A stretch of DNA of 9,949 bases from DASXIW01 sp036497785 (lineage in GTDB: Bacteria > Pseudomonadota > Alphaproteobacteria > Acetobacterales > Acetobacteraceae): NCBI GenBank assembly GCA_036497785.1, contig DASXIW010000015.1, positions 1 through 9,949 of the forward strand, in the 5' to 3' direction. Below the pieces are notes generated by a model. The model had not been told where the DNA came from and did not search any database. It worked only from the letters and a program-made list of their open reading frames with translations. Each line of letters starts with the position of its first letter. Position 1 is the first letter of the stretch. This document shows positions 1 through 6,609 of the stretch, one piece after another. The translations under genes were made by a program, and so were the position numbers.

Positions 1-1
1 T

Positions 2-166
2 ATGCTCACCCTGCTCACGACGGAACAAACGCTGTTTCCGGATGAGGATGAGTTGGTTCAGGTGCGGCTTGCCCACGTGCAGGCGCTGGTGAGTCTGTTC
101 CAGGCGCTTGGCGGGGGTTGGCAAAACAATCAGATGCAGACGGCAATTCCGGCCAGAAATGGATGA
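2..166 (+). CDS. C-terminal fragment of RND efflux outer-membrane factor (NodT/OprM-type lipoprotein)
   Basis: Only the last 54 residues are present; the gene begins before the window, and the ATG at position 2 is simply the first complete codon of the open frame, not a supported start. The peptide begins MLTLLTTEQTLFPDEDELVQ and reaches ALVSLFQALGGGW. This is the usual C-terminal pattern of TolC-like outer-membrane channels that work with RND pumps (helix with 'LTAEQTL...DxLVQxRLxxLQALVxLYKALGGGW'). These proteins form the trimeric exit duct of tripartite drug or metal efflux pumps. A 14-residue tail after the GGGW motif (QNNQMQTAIPARNG) ends at TGA 164-166. Periplasmic adaptor and pump genes would be expected further left, outside the window. 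The family call is good for the visible part; the transported substrate cannot be judged. Confidence 0.8.
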   Translation: MLTLLTTEQTLFPDEDELVQVRLAHVQALVSLFQALGGGWQNNQMQTAIPARNG

Positions 167-190
167 AGCGCAGAGCCTTCGTCGCGGATT

Positions 191-241
191 TCAAAGGCTA
201 CGCCTTTGATGGGCTCGAGGGGCAAAGCCCCTCGCTTTGCC
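191..241. terminator. Tandem/alternative hairpins between convergent genes, probable terminator
   Basis: Three inverted repeats can be read directly. Hairpin A is TCAAAGGC-TAC-GCCTTTGA (191-209), with perfect 8-bp arms. Hairpin B is CGAGGGGC-AAA-GCCCCTCG (216-234), with perfect 8-bp arms. Hairpin C pairs GGCAAAG (221-227) with CTTTGCC (235-241) and shares bases with B, so B and C exclude each other. The cluster sits in the 102-bp gap between the stop of the efflux gene (166) and the stop of the convergent minus-strand gene (269), the expected place for a bidirectional terminator. The tract after B on the plus strand is only moderately T-rich (ctttgccttcctt), so it is not a textbook U-tail terminator. 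A REP-like dispersed repeat is an alternative. Confidence 0.6.
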
Positions 242-268
242 TTCCTTATCTCCCCTTCCCCCGCCGCC

Positions 269-619
269 TCACACATCCCAAGCCTGGATCGAAGTCTGCT
301 GCGCGATCTTGCCGCCCGAAAGTTGCAGCGAGGCCGCGCAGAAGACGCGTTTGCCATCCGGGTAGGTGCAGGTTTGGGTGAAGGCGAGGCGGTCGCCTTC
401 GGTGATGCCGCCTTCGACGCGGTGCGTCATGGTTCGGCCGCACACATCATCGTAGTAGCTGGAGATGGCGTCGGCGCCGCGGATTTCCATCGGGTGGCTT
501 GGAGGGTGGTTCTGGTCGATGATGCGGAGCAGGGCGTCGTCTGTGTAGAAGCTGGCCAATGTGGGGCCGTCGCGGCTTTCGATGGCGCGGCGCAGGGCCG
601 GAAGCGTGAGCGTTTCCAT
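269..619 (-). CDS. SnoaL/NTF2-like fold small protein
   Basis: A 116-residue protein beginning METLTLPALRRAIESRDGPT. It has the pattern of the SnoaL-like/NTF2 superfamily: an N-terminal helix followed by 'LASFYTDDALLRIID' (residues 21-35), a middle stretch 'MEIRGADAISSYYDD' (44-58), and alternating beta strands with TYPDGK to the C-terminus. Members are cone-shaped alpha+beta domains used as small isomerases, hydrolases or ligand-binding proteins; the substrate cannot be inferred. The open frame extends much further upstream, but ATG at 619 is chosen because AAGGA lies 8 nt before it and upstream translation is Arg/Pro-rich shadow of the methyltransferase gene. It starts 26 bp after the methyltransferase stop on the same strand, so it is very likely co-transcribed and may act on the same ligand or pathway. 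Confidence 0.8.
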   Translation of the reverse strand: METLTLPALRRAIESRDGPTLASFYTDDALLRIIDQNHPPSHPMEIRGADAISSYYDDVCGRTMTHRVEGGITEGDRLAFTQTCTYPDGKRVFCAASLQLSGGKIAQQTSIQAWDV

Positions 620-645
620 GGCGTTTTTCCTTGTGTGTGGCCGGG

Positions 646-1731
646 TCAGGCGCGGGCCTCCAGGATCAGGTTGAATGGGGTTTCGGTGGCGCGGCGGAAG
701 CGGGTGAAGCCGCCGGATTTCACCACTTCGCGCAGGCGCGTCTCGCCGGCCTGGGCGCCCAGGGCCAGGCCAACTTCCTGGGAGAGCGAGGCCGGGGTGC
801 AGACCATGGTGGAGGCCGCGTAGTAGATGCGGCCGACGGGGTTGAGGTTGTCGGCCAGGTGGTCGTGGGCGAAGGGTTCGACAATCAGCCAGGTGCCGTC
901 TTTGGTCAGTGCTGCGCGCACGTGGCGGGCGGCGCCGACCGGGTCGCCCATGTCGTGCAGGCAGTCGAAGAAGGCGATGAGGTCGTAGCCGGTGGCGGGA
1001 AAGTCGTGGGCGGTCGCGACCTCGAAGGTGATGCGGTCGGCCACGCCGGCTTCGGCCGCGGCGTCGCGGGCGGCTTCGATGGAGGGGAGATGATAGTCGA
1101 AGCCGAAGAAGCGGGAGCGCGGGAAGGCCTGCGCCATCAGGATGGTGGAGGCGCCGTGGCCGCAGCCGACATCGGCGACCGAGGCGCCGGCTTCGAGTTT
1201 GGCCACCACGCCGTCCAGTGCCGGCAGCCATTCGGAGACGAGGTTCTGGCGGTAGGCCGCGCGGAAGAAACGTTCGGTGCCGCAGAACAGGCAGCGCGAA
1301 TGTTCGTGCCAACCCACGCCACGACCGGAGCGAAAGGCGTCGGTGATTTTCGGCACGGCGCGGAACATGGCTTCGGCGACGTCGAAGAAGCCAGCGAGGA
1401 AGGCGGGGCCGCTCTCGTTGGCGAGGACTTGCGCCTGCTCGGGTTCGAGATGGAAGGTCTCGGTTGCGCGGTCGTAGGTGATGTAGCCGGAGGCCGCCTG
1501 GGCGGCGAGCCATTCGCGGACATAGCGTTCGGCAGTACCGGTCTGGCGGGCCAGGGCCGTGGAGGTGAGCGGGCCGGCGGCGGCGAGCGCCTTGAACAGG
1601 CCGAGCCGGTCGCCGACGATGACCAGCGCGGCGTTGGCCGTGGCGCCCATGTCGCCGAGCATTCGCCCAAGGAAGGCGTTGAGGCGATCCGCGTCGGCCG
1701 TTAGTGCCGTGGTTTCCGTTACCGACATCAT
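646..1731 (-). CDS. SAM-dependent methyltransferase with N-terminal winged helix (Rv2258c-like)
   Basis: 361 residues if started at the first of two adjacent ATG codons. GGAGG lies only 2 nt from the first ATG (1731) but 5 nt from the second (1728), so the second may be the real start. Residues about 18-100 form a winged-helix-like domain (DRLGLFKAL..., LARQTGTAERYVREWLAAQAASGYITYD), which in this family serves dimerisation or substrate closure rather than DNA binding. The Rossmann domain follows, with motif I VADVGCGHGAS (185-195), an acidic residue at the end of beta2 (FGFDYH, D212), and FDCLHDMGDP (255-264) as the motif IV region. Residues 138-170 (GVGWHEHSRCLFCGTERFFR...LVSEWLPAL) match my recollection of the Rv2258c-type family. 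It transfers a methyl group from SAM to an unknown small molecule in the cytoplasm. It sits between the fusion regulator and the SnoaL-like gene on the same strand. Confidence 0.87.
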   Translation of the reverse strand: MMSVTETTALTADADRLNAFLGRMLGDMGATANAALVIVGDRLGLFKALAAAGPLTSTALARQTGTAERYVREWLAAQAASGYITYDRATETFHLEPEQAQVLANESGPAFLAGFFDVAEAMFRAVPKITDAFRSGRGVGWHEHSRCLFCGTERFFRAAYRQNLVSEWLPALDGVVAKLEAGASVADVGCGHGASTILMAQAFPRSRFFGFDYHLPSIEAARDAAAEAGVADRITFEVATAHDFPATGYDLIAFFDCLHDMGDPVGAARHVRAALTKDGTWLIVEPFAHDHLADNLNPVGRIYYAASTMVCTPASLSQEVGLALGAQAGETRLREVVKSGGFTRFRRATETPFNLILEARA

Positions 1732-1814
1732 TTCCTCCCGCTATTTCGTTGGCGGGATTATGGGGGGCGGGGATCCGGCCGGCTTCGCCCGAACGGGCCA
1801 TTCGCCGCGTGGCT

Positions 1815-3383
1815 CTATCGGCGGATGGCGGCGGCGGCGGCCGGTACGGTTTCGGGGTGTTGCCGGGCGAGGAAGGCGGCGGCGGCGGCACGGTTCGACA
1901 GATCGAGCTTGCAGAGGATGTTGGCGACGTGGCGTTTGACCGTGTGCTCGCTGATGCCGCGTTCGGTGGCGATTTCGGCGTTGGTGAGGCCGCGCGCCAG
2001 TGTTGTGAGGATGTCGCGTTCGCGCGTGGTGAGCGCGGTCAGGGCCGGGGCGCCGTGTGCTGGGCGTGGCGCGCCGTCGCCTTCCAGCGTGAGCAGCGCC
2101 GGCCCGTCATCGCCGGGCGGCAGGCGCAAGCCGGCCTCGTTGAAGCGCAGGCCGCAGCCGGGCACGATGTCGCGTACCATGGCGGAGACGAGGACTTCGC
2201 CGGGGCGGGCGATGGAGGCGATCCGGGCGGCGACGCGGATCGCGGCGCCGCCCACCTCGTCTCCGGCGATCTCGACCTCGCCGGTATGGATGCCGGCGTG
2301 CAGGGCGATGTCGGCTTCCAGCGCTGCCGCACGGATGGCGAGCGCGCAATGCAGGGCGCGGACCGGGCCGTCGAACAAGGATGTCGAGCCGTCCGGGCGC
2401 TGGCCCACTTCGCGGCCACGATGTTGCAGCAGGCTGGTCGCGATCCGCTCGCGGAAGCCGCGCATGTGTTCGAGCCAGGAGCGGGCGTGGCGGCCCGCGC
2501 CGGGAGTCGTGTCCGCCAGATCGGCGCAGAGGATTGTCGCGAGGACGCGGTTGGCTTCTGGCGCGGGGCGGACGCCGGTGACGAATTCCTCGATCTCGTC
2601 GATGACGCGATCGGTGTCGCCGACCCAGATGGGATGGTCGATGCCGGGGATTTCGACCAGCCGGGCGCCCGGGATTTGGCGCGCGAGATAGCGGCCGGCG
2701 GCCGGGTGGACGCGGGCATCCCGATCGCGATGGATGACCAGCGTGGGCACGCGGACAACCGGCAGCAAAGCGCGGACGTCGATCAGGCTGTTCATTCGCG
2801 CAAGCGCGATGGCGCCGGCGGGGCTGGTGCCCAGGCGCTCGAAGCGCGCCCACCAGGCGCGGAAGCGGTCGTTGGCGACGAGGTTGGGGCAGAAGCTTTT
2901 GAGCGTGCTGCCGTCGCCCCAATGGGCCTCGGCGATTGCGACGAAGGCTTCCACCTGCTCGGGCGAGAGCACCCAGGAATGGAAATGCGCATAGGCGCCG
3001 TAGAGGATGAGGGCACGGGTCCGCTGCGGATAGGTCGCGGCGAACAGGATGGACATTGGACCACCTTCCGACGCGCCCAGCAGGACGGTCTGGCGGGACC
3101 CGACCGCATCCAGCACGGCGCGCACGTCGTCCATGCGGGTTTCCAGATCGGGCATGTCGGTGTCACGGTCAGACAAGCCGGAGCCGCGCTTGTCGAAGAT
3201 GATGAGGCGGGAGAAGCTGGCCAGGCGGTTGAACAGATGGGTCAGACCGGGGTCTTCCCACTGCGTTTCAAGGTTGGAGATGAAGCCCTGGACGAAGACG
3301 ACGTCGATCGGGCCATCGCCCATCACTTGGTAGGCGATGTGAACGTCGCCGCTCCGCGCATATTGCGTCTCGGGACGAACCAT
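1815..3383 (-). CDS. Alpha/beta hydrolase - class III cyclase-like - LuxR HTH fusion protein
   Basis: 522 residues with three domains. Residues 1-270 are an alpha/beta hydrolase: nucleophile elbow GASEGG with S105, likely acid D222 in HRDRDARV, and H250 in GIDHPIWVGD give an intact-looking triad. Residues about 278-420 resemble the class III adenylate/guanylate cyclase domain of the hydrolase-cyclase family (M. tuberculosis Rv1900c type): LATILCADLADT, GREVGQRPDGSTSLFDGP, HAGIHTGEVEIAGDEVGG, ARPGEVLVS. By hand alignment the metal aspartates D288 and D331 remain, but the transition-state Asn position is R383 and the G of the usual GD pair is P330. Residues 450-508 are a LuxR/FixJ-type helix-turn-helix (LTTRERDIL...NAEIA...SEHTVKRHVANILCKL). 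No strong Shine-Dalgarno precedes ATG 3383; the start is kept because MVRPETQYARSGDVHIAYQ matches the family N-terminus. It probably senses a small molecule and regulates transcription; targets are unknown, though the two genes downstream are obvious candidates. Confidence 0.88.
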   Translation of the reverse strand: MVRPETQYARSGDVHIAYQVMGDGPIDVVFVQGFISNLETQWEDPGLTHLFNRLASFSRLIIFDKRGSGLSDRDTDMPDLETRMDDVRAVLDAVGSRQTVLLGASEGGPMSILFAATYPQRTRALILYGAYAHFHSWVLSPEQVEAFVAIAEAHWGDGSTLKSFCPNLVANDRFRAWWARFERLGTSPAGAIALARMNSLIDVRALLPVVRVPTLVIHRDRDARVHPAAGRYLARQIPGARLVEIPGIDHPIWVGDTDRVIDEIEEFVTGVRPAPEANRVLATILCADLADTTPGAGRHARSWLEHMRGFRERIATSLLQHRGREVGQRPDGSTSLFDGPVRALHCALAIRAAALEADIALHAGIHTGEVEIAGDEVGGAAIRVAARIASIARPGEVLVSAMVRDIVPGCGLRFNEAGLRLPPGDDGPALLTLEGDGAPRPAHGAPALTALTTRERDILTTLARGLTNAEIATERGISEHTVKRHVANILCKLDLSNRAAAAAFLARQHPETVPAAAAAIRR

Positions 3384-3399
3384 GGGTTCTGACCAGATG

Positions 3400-3419
3400 T
3401 TCGGCCGAGTTTAGCCGAA
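3400..3419. promoter_or_regulatory. Inverted repeat upstream of the LuxR fusion gene (candidate operator)
   Basis: TTCGGC (3400-3405) and GCCGAA (3414-3419) form perfect 6-bp arms around 8 nt, lying 17-36 nt upstream of ATG 3383 in the 69-bp gap between the permease stop and this gene. There is no T-run after it in either direction, so an operator, possibly for the LuxR domain itself, is more likely than a terminator. No convincing sigma-70 boxes were seen in this gap. Evidence is limited to symmetry and position. Confidence 0.25.
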
Positions 3420-3452
3420 ATCTGCAGGCCGGGGAACGCGGATGGCGGTGTG

Positions 3453-4310
3453 CTATTTCACCGCCCCAAGTGTCAGGCCCTGTACCAAATAGCGTTGCAG
3501 TGCCGCGAACACCACGGCGACGGGAACGGTGGCAAGCAGGGTGGCGGCCATGACCTGGTTCCATTCCACGGTGTAGCGGCCGGCGACGAGGTTCACGACT
3601 TTCAGCGGAAGGGTCAGATTGGCGGGGTCGCGCAGCATAGTCAGCGCGATGGGAAATTCGTTCCAGCAGCCGACGAAGGTGACGATGCCGGTGACGGCGA
3701 TGGCTGGGACGGCGAGCGGCATGAAGATGCGCAGCATGGCCTGAATGCGGGTGGCGCCGTCGATCCAGGCGGCTTCCTCCAGCTCGGGCGGGATGGTGGT
3801 GAAGTAGGAGGCGAGCATCCAGACGGCGAAGGCGAGCTGGAAGGCGGCGTAGATGACGATGACGGCGCTGCGTGTATCGACCAGCGTGCCGCCGCCGATA
3901 TGGATGGAGGCGGCCATGCGGAAGATGCCAAGCACCAGCAGAATGGGCGAGAGCATCTGGGTGATGAGGAGGAACTGACTGTAAGCGCCCTTGCCGTGGA
4001 AGGTGATGCGGCTGATGGCGTAGGCGGCGGGGACGGAGACACCCAGCGTGACGATGGTGCCGCCGATGCTGACGATGAGGCTGTTGAGCGCGCCTGTGCC
4101 GAAATCGACGGCGGTCCACATATCCGCGAAGTTTTGCCAGTCGAGATGGGCGGGCAGCCAGTGCGGCGGGAAGGCGATGACCTCGTCATGCGCTTTCAGC
4201 GCGGTGGAGAGCATGACGGCGAAGGGCAGCAGGGTGACGAGGAGCAGCGGGGCGAGGACGAGCCAGCTCCAGACGGATCGGATGAGTTTGCGGCGTGTGG
4301 CAGCTGTCAT
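3453..4310 (-). CDS. Carbohydrate ABC transporter permease, CUT1 family (MalG/UgpE-like)
   Basis: 285 residues beginning MTAATRRKLIRSVWSWLVLA. About six hydrophobic segments are visible (roughly residues 15-37, 74-98, 110-130, 148-170, 200-217 and 248-270). The cytoplasmic EAA loop that docks the ATPase is intact: PELEEAAWIDGATRIQAMLRIFMPLAVP (from about residue 175), with the conserved G186. 'WNEFPIAL...LPL' after it and the C-terminal 'RYLVQGLTLGAVK' are typical of the MalG-type second permease of CUT1 sugar importers. The start codon at 4310 overlaps the preceding permease stop as ATGA and has GAGG 7 nt upstream; longer upstream frame is shadow. The stop is TAG 3453-3455. It pairs with the gene at 4307-5233 to form the inner-membrane channel. 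The sugar is not predictable from sequence alone. Confidence 0.93.
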   Translation of the reverse strand: MTAATRRKLIRSVWSWLVLAPLLLVTLLPFAVMLSTALKAHDEVIAFPPHWLPAHLDWQNFADMWTAVDFGTGALNSLIVSIGGTIVTLGVSVPAAYAISRITFHGKGAYSQFLLITQMLSPILLVLGIFRMAASIHIGGGTLVDTRSAVIVIYAAFQLAFAVWMLASYFTTIPPELEEAAWIDGATRIQAMLRIFMPLAVPAIAVTGIVTFVGCWNEFPIALTMLRDPANLTLPLKVVNLVAGRYTVEWNQVMAATLLATVPVAVVFAALQRYLVQGLTLGAVK

Positions 4311-5233
4311 TGGATCGCCTCGTTCCGGCGCAGGCGCATATAGACGATGGTGAAGGCGAGCACGATGGCGAGCATGGCCAGCGAGACGGCGGAGGCCTGG
4401 CCGGGGCGGCCGAGGCGGAAGGACAGCTCGTAGAGATAGGTCACCAGAATATGGGTGGAGTTGTCCGGGCCGCCTTGCGTCATCACCCAGATGATGGGGA
4501 ATGAGTTGAAGACGTGAATGACGTTGAGCACGACTGCGATGTTGATGAAGGGGCCGAGCAGCGGCAGCGTCAAGTGCCGGAAGCAGTGCCAGGGGCGGGC
4601 GCCGTCGATGGCGGCGGCCTCGTAGATATCGCCGGGGATGGAGGAAAGGCCACCGAGCAAGATGGTGGTGGTGAAGGGGATGGATACGATGATGCCGACG
4701 GCAATTTCCGCGGGAAAGGCGGTCTGTGCCTGGGCCATCCATTGGACGGAACCGTGCATCAGGCCGAGTTCGCGCAATGTGGCGTTGATCATGCCGTAAT
4801 CGGCGTTGAAGGACCACAGCCAGACGATGGCGGCCATGGCGAGCGAGATGGCCCATGGCAGCATGATGATGGTTCGCGCGACGCCGCGGCCGTAGAAATC
4901 CTGCCGCAGCACAAGAGCTATGGGAATGGAGATGGCGAGCGTTCCGGCCACGACGCCGATGGTCCATTCCGCGGTGCGCAGCAGGGCACCGAGGAAGATG
5001 CTGTCCGTGAAGATGGTGGTGAAATTGGCCAGCCCGGCGAAACCGCGCACCAGGCCGAAGCGGGAGACGTCGGAGACCGATAGGAAGACGATTTGGTAGA
5101 ACGGGTAGCCGATAATGGCGAAGGCCAGCAGCAGGCTGGGCAGGATCAGCAACCAGGGAGCGAGCGGAAGCCGCACCCCTCCGTGTCGGACGGGTGCGGC
5201 GGCGGCAGTACGGGCGGCGGTGGTCGTGCTCAC
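4307..5233 (-). CDS. Carbohydrate ABC transporter permease, CUT1 family (MalF/UgpA-like)
   Basis: 308 residues starting with GTG at 5233, whose last two bases are shared with the TGA of the binding-protein gene (GTGA overlap). No strong Shine-Dalgarno is visible, so translational coupling is likely. Hydrophobic segments lie near residues 25-48, 92-112, 122-142, 172-196, 228-252 and 282-300. The EAA motif is IPGDIYEAAAIDGARPWHCFRHLTLP (199-224) with E205 and G211. 'IWVMTQGGPDNSTHILVTYLYE' (248-269) is the hallmark of MalF/UgpA-type first permeases. It forms the heterodimeric channel with the next gene and receives cargo from the periplasmic binding protein upstream. Its 3' end overlaps the next gene by 4 nt, so the three genes form one tight operon. 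Confidence 0.93.
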   Translation of the reverse strand: MSTTTAARTAAAAPVRHGGVRLPLAPWLLILPSLLLAFAIIGYPFYQIVFLSVSDVSRFGLVRGFAGLANFTTIFTDSIFLGALLRTAEWTIGVVAGTLAISIPIALVLRQDFYGRGVARTIIMLPWAISLAMAAIVWLWSFNADYGMINATLRELGLMHGSVQWMAQAQTAFPAEIAVGIIVSIPFTTTILLGGLSSIPGDIYEAAAIDGARPWHCFRHLTLPLLGPFINIAVVLNVIHVFNSFPIIWVMTQGGPDNSTHILVTYLYELSFRLGRPGQASAVSLAMLAIVLAFTIVYMRLRRNEAIQ

Positions 5234-6459
5234 TTGCCCAGGGATTCGTCGGCGCGGGCAGCCGCTTGTTTCAGGGCGGCTTCGGGCTGTGCCTGGCCGA
5301 TATAGACGGATTGCACCGCGTCCGTGACGGCTTTGGCGGTGTCTTCCCAGCCGGTGATGGTGGGGGCGAAATGGGCGGTGGGCAGCAGATCGACGAAGGT
5401 TTTCAGGCGGGCGTTGTCGGTGAAATACGGGTCCTGCGCCTCTGCGACCGTGGTGGGCAGGAAGCCCTCGCCCTTGGTGAATTCGACGCGCGGCTCCTTG
5501 GTGAAGAGGAAGTCGAGGAATTTCCAGGCGGCTTGCTTGACCTTGGAGTTTTTAAACATCACCACCGAATCGGTGACGGCATAGGTGGAGGAGGTGGTGC
5601 CCTTGGGAACGGGGACGATGCCGTAATCGAGCTTGGGGGCTTCCTTGGCGATCTGGTTGATCAGGAAGGGCGCGGTCATGACCATACCGACGCGGCCCTG
5701 CTTGAACAGGTTCTGCAGGTCCTCACGCGTGTAGTTGGTGACGCCGGGCTGGGTGAGGCCTTTATCGACGAGGGATTTGTAGAGGGTGAGCGCCCTCACC
5801 CCGGCCGGGCTGTCGAAGGCGGCCTTGTTGTGGGAGTCGATGACGTCGCCGCCATAGCTCCACAGCGCGTAGTAGTAATACACGTCCACCTCGGTGCCCT
5901 TGGCCATCAGGCCAAAACCGGGCGTGCCCGCGGCTTTGAGCTTTTCCGAGGCGGCGACCACGTCGTCCCAGGTGGCGGGGCCGTTGGGGAAGCCGGCCTT
6001 CGTCAGCATGTCCTTGTTGTAGTACAGGGCGCGTGCGGAGGCGGCGATGGGCAGGCCATAGACCTTGCCGTCAATAGTGGCGTGCTGCAGGAAGGGCGAA
6101 ATGAAACGGGCCTTGAAGGCCGAGTCCATGTAGCCGTCTAGCGGTTCGGCGATGTCGTCCTTCACGAAATCCAGCAGCCAGCGCGTGCCAATGATGGAAA
6201 TGTCCGGATTGGTACCGCCGGCGATGTCGGTGCGCAGTTGCTGCAGCAGGCTGTCCCAGTTGACGACGTCGATCTTGATATCCGTGCCGGGATTCGCCTT
6301 GTGGAACTCGGCGGCCATCTTCTCGAAATAGGGGCCGGTGGCGGCGCTGTAATAGGAGACGGTCACATGGACCGTCTCCGCGCTGGCGGCGCGGGCGCCG
6401 GCGACGGACAAAGCGAGGGCGGCGGCACAGGCGAGCAGGGACTTTCTGCTGAGCTTCAT
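5230..6459 (-). CDS. Extracellular solute-binding protein of a CUT1 sugar ABC importer
   Basis: 409 residues from ATG 6459, chosen because AGGGAG lies about 6 nt upstream and because the protein then begins with a clear Sec signal peptide (MKLSRKSLLACAAALALSVA..., likely cut after ASA at residue 27). An in-frame ATG 45 nt further upstream would bury this signal. The mature part reads TVHVTVSYYSAATGPYFEKMAAEFHKANPGTDIKIDVV, then DISIIGTRWLLDFV, and GKVYGLPIAASARALYYNKDMLTKAGFPNGPATWDDV (131-167), the standard cluster B / SBP_bac_1 pattern of oligosaccharide, glycerol-phosphate and polyol binding proteins. The C-terminal half contains FKQGRVGMVMTAPFLINQ and the family's GWEDTAKAVTDAVQSVYIGQAQPEAALKQAA tail. 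It captures substrate in the periplasm and delivers it to the two permeases downstream. The ligand is undetermined; no ATPase or sugar enzyme gene lies nearby. Confidence 0.93.
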   Translation of the reverse strand: MKLSRKSLLACAAALALSVAGARAASAETVHVTVSYYSAATGPYFEKMAAEFHKANPGTDIKIDVVNWDSLLQQLRTDIAGGTNPDISIIGTRWLLDFVKDDIAEPLDGYMDSAFKARFISPFLQHATIDGKVYGLPIAASARALYYNKDMLTKAGFPNGPATWDDVVAASEKLKAAGTPGFGLMAKGTEVDVYYYYALWSYGGDVIDSHNKAAFDSPAGVRALTLYKSLVDKGLTQPGVTNYTREDLQNLFKQGRVGMVMTAPFLINQIAKEAPKLDYGIVPVPKGTTSSTYAVTDSVVMFKNSKVKQAAWKFLDFLFTKEPRVEFTKGEGFLPTTVAEAQDPYFTDNARLKTFVDLLPTAHFAPTITGWEDTAKAVTDAVQSVYIGQAQPEAALKQAAARADESLGK

Positions 6460-6503
6460 GTTTTTCTCCCTTTGGCGGACAAACCGCGATGCGCCAGCCT
6501 GCA

Positions 6504-6518
6504 ACGTCGGCTCGACGT
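6504..6518. promoter_or_regulatory. ACGTCG-GCT-CGACGT inverted repeat, candidate operator
   Basis: Perfect 6-bp arms separated by 3 nt, centred about 52 nt upstream of the sugar-binding-protein ATG (6459). The spacing and position would suit a repressor or activator site for the CUT1 operon. No regulator gene of the LacI, GntR or similar classes is visible in the window, so the binding protein is unknown. Symmetry at this length can arise by chance in GC-rich DNA. Confidence 0.25.
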
Positions 6519-6580
6519 CGTCCAGACGGTTAATGATGTGAATCGTATCTGTGCGCGTCTTGCGGAGCGGGGCCCCCGGT

Positions 6581-6609
6581 TTTTCAAACGCGATACCCCC
6601 ATGTATATA
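6581..6609 (+). promoter_or_regulatory. Candidate sigma-70-type promoter for the oxyanion importer
   Basis: A possible -35 box TTTTCA (6581-6586; 4/6 against TTGACA) and -10 box TATATA (6604-6609; 4/6 against TATAAT) are separated by 17 nt. Transcription would start near 6616, giving a leader of roughly 55 nt before ATG 6671. This is the only spacing-correct, A/T-rich pair I see ahead of the gene. Confidence 0.3.

Noticed and set aside
1732..1814. Gap between the fusion regulator and the methyltransferase gene examined for a terminator or promoter.
   Set aside because: Apart from the methyltransferase ribosome binding site, no stable hairpin or spaced promoter boxes could be supported.
620..1891. 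A long upstream extension in frame with the SnoaL-like gene on the minus strand.
   Set aside because: The extension is Arg/Pro-rich low-complexity shadow of the methyltransferase gene; the proper start with ribosome binding site is at 619.
1704..3392. A 562-codon open frame on the plus strand, antisense to the fusion regulator.
   Set aside because: It is a codon-bias shadow: Gly/Ala/Asp-rich with no recognisable domain, while the minus strand carries three clear domains over the same bases.
4311..4967. Upstream extension in frame with the MalG-like permease.
   Set aside because: It overlaps the well-supported MalF-like permease and is His/Arg-rich; the ATGA junction at 4310 marks the real start.
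5194..6141. A 315-codon plus-strand frame opposite the sugar-binding protein.
   Set aside because: Gly/Val/Glu-rich shadow of a gene with strong family motifs on the other strand.
6420..6459. Possible lipobox (LLAC, C11) in the sugar-binding protein, suggesting a lipoprotein.
   Set aside because: The cysteine lies only a few residues after the positive n-region, leaving too short a hydrophobic core; a standard cut after ASA at residue 27 fits better.
6569..6576. GGGGCCCC palindrome in the divergent control region.
   Set aside because: Eight bases of pure G/C symmetry are expected often in DNA of this composition, and it does not extend outward.
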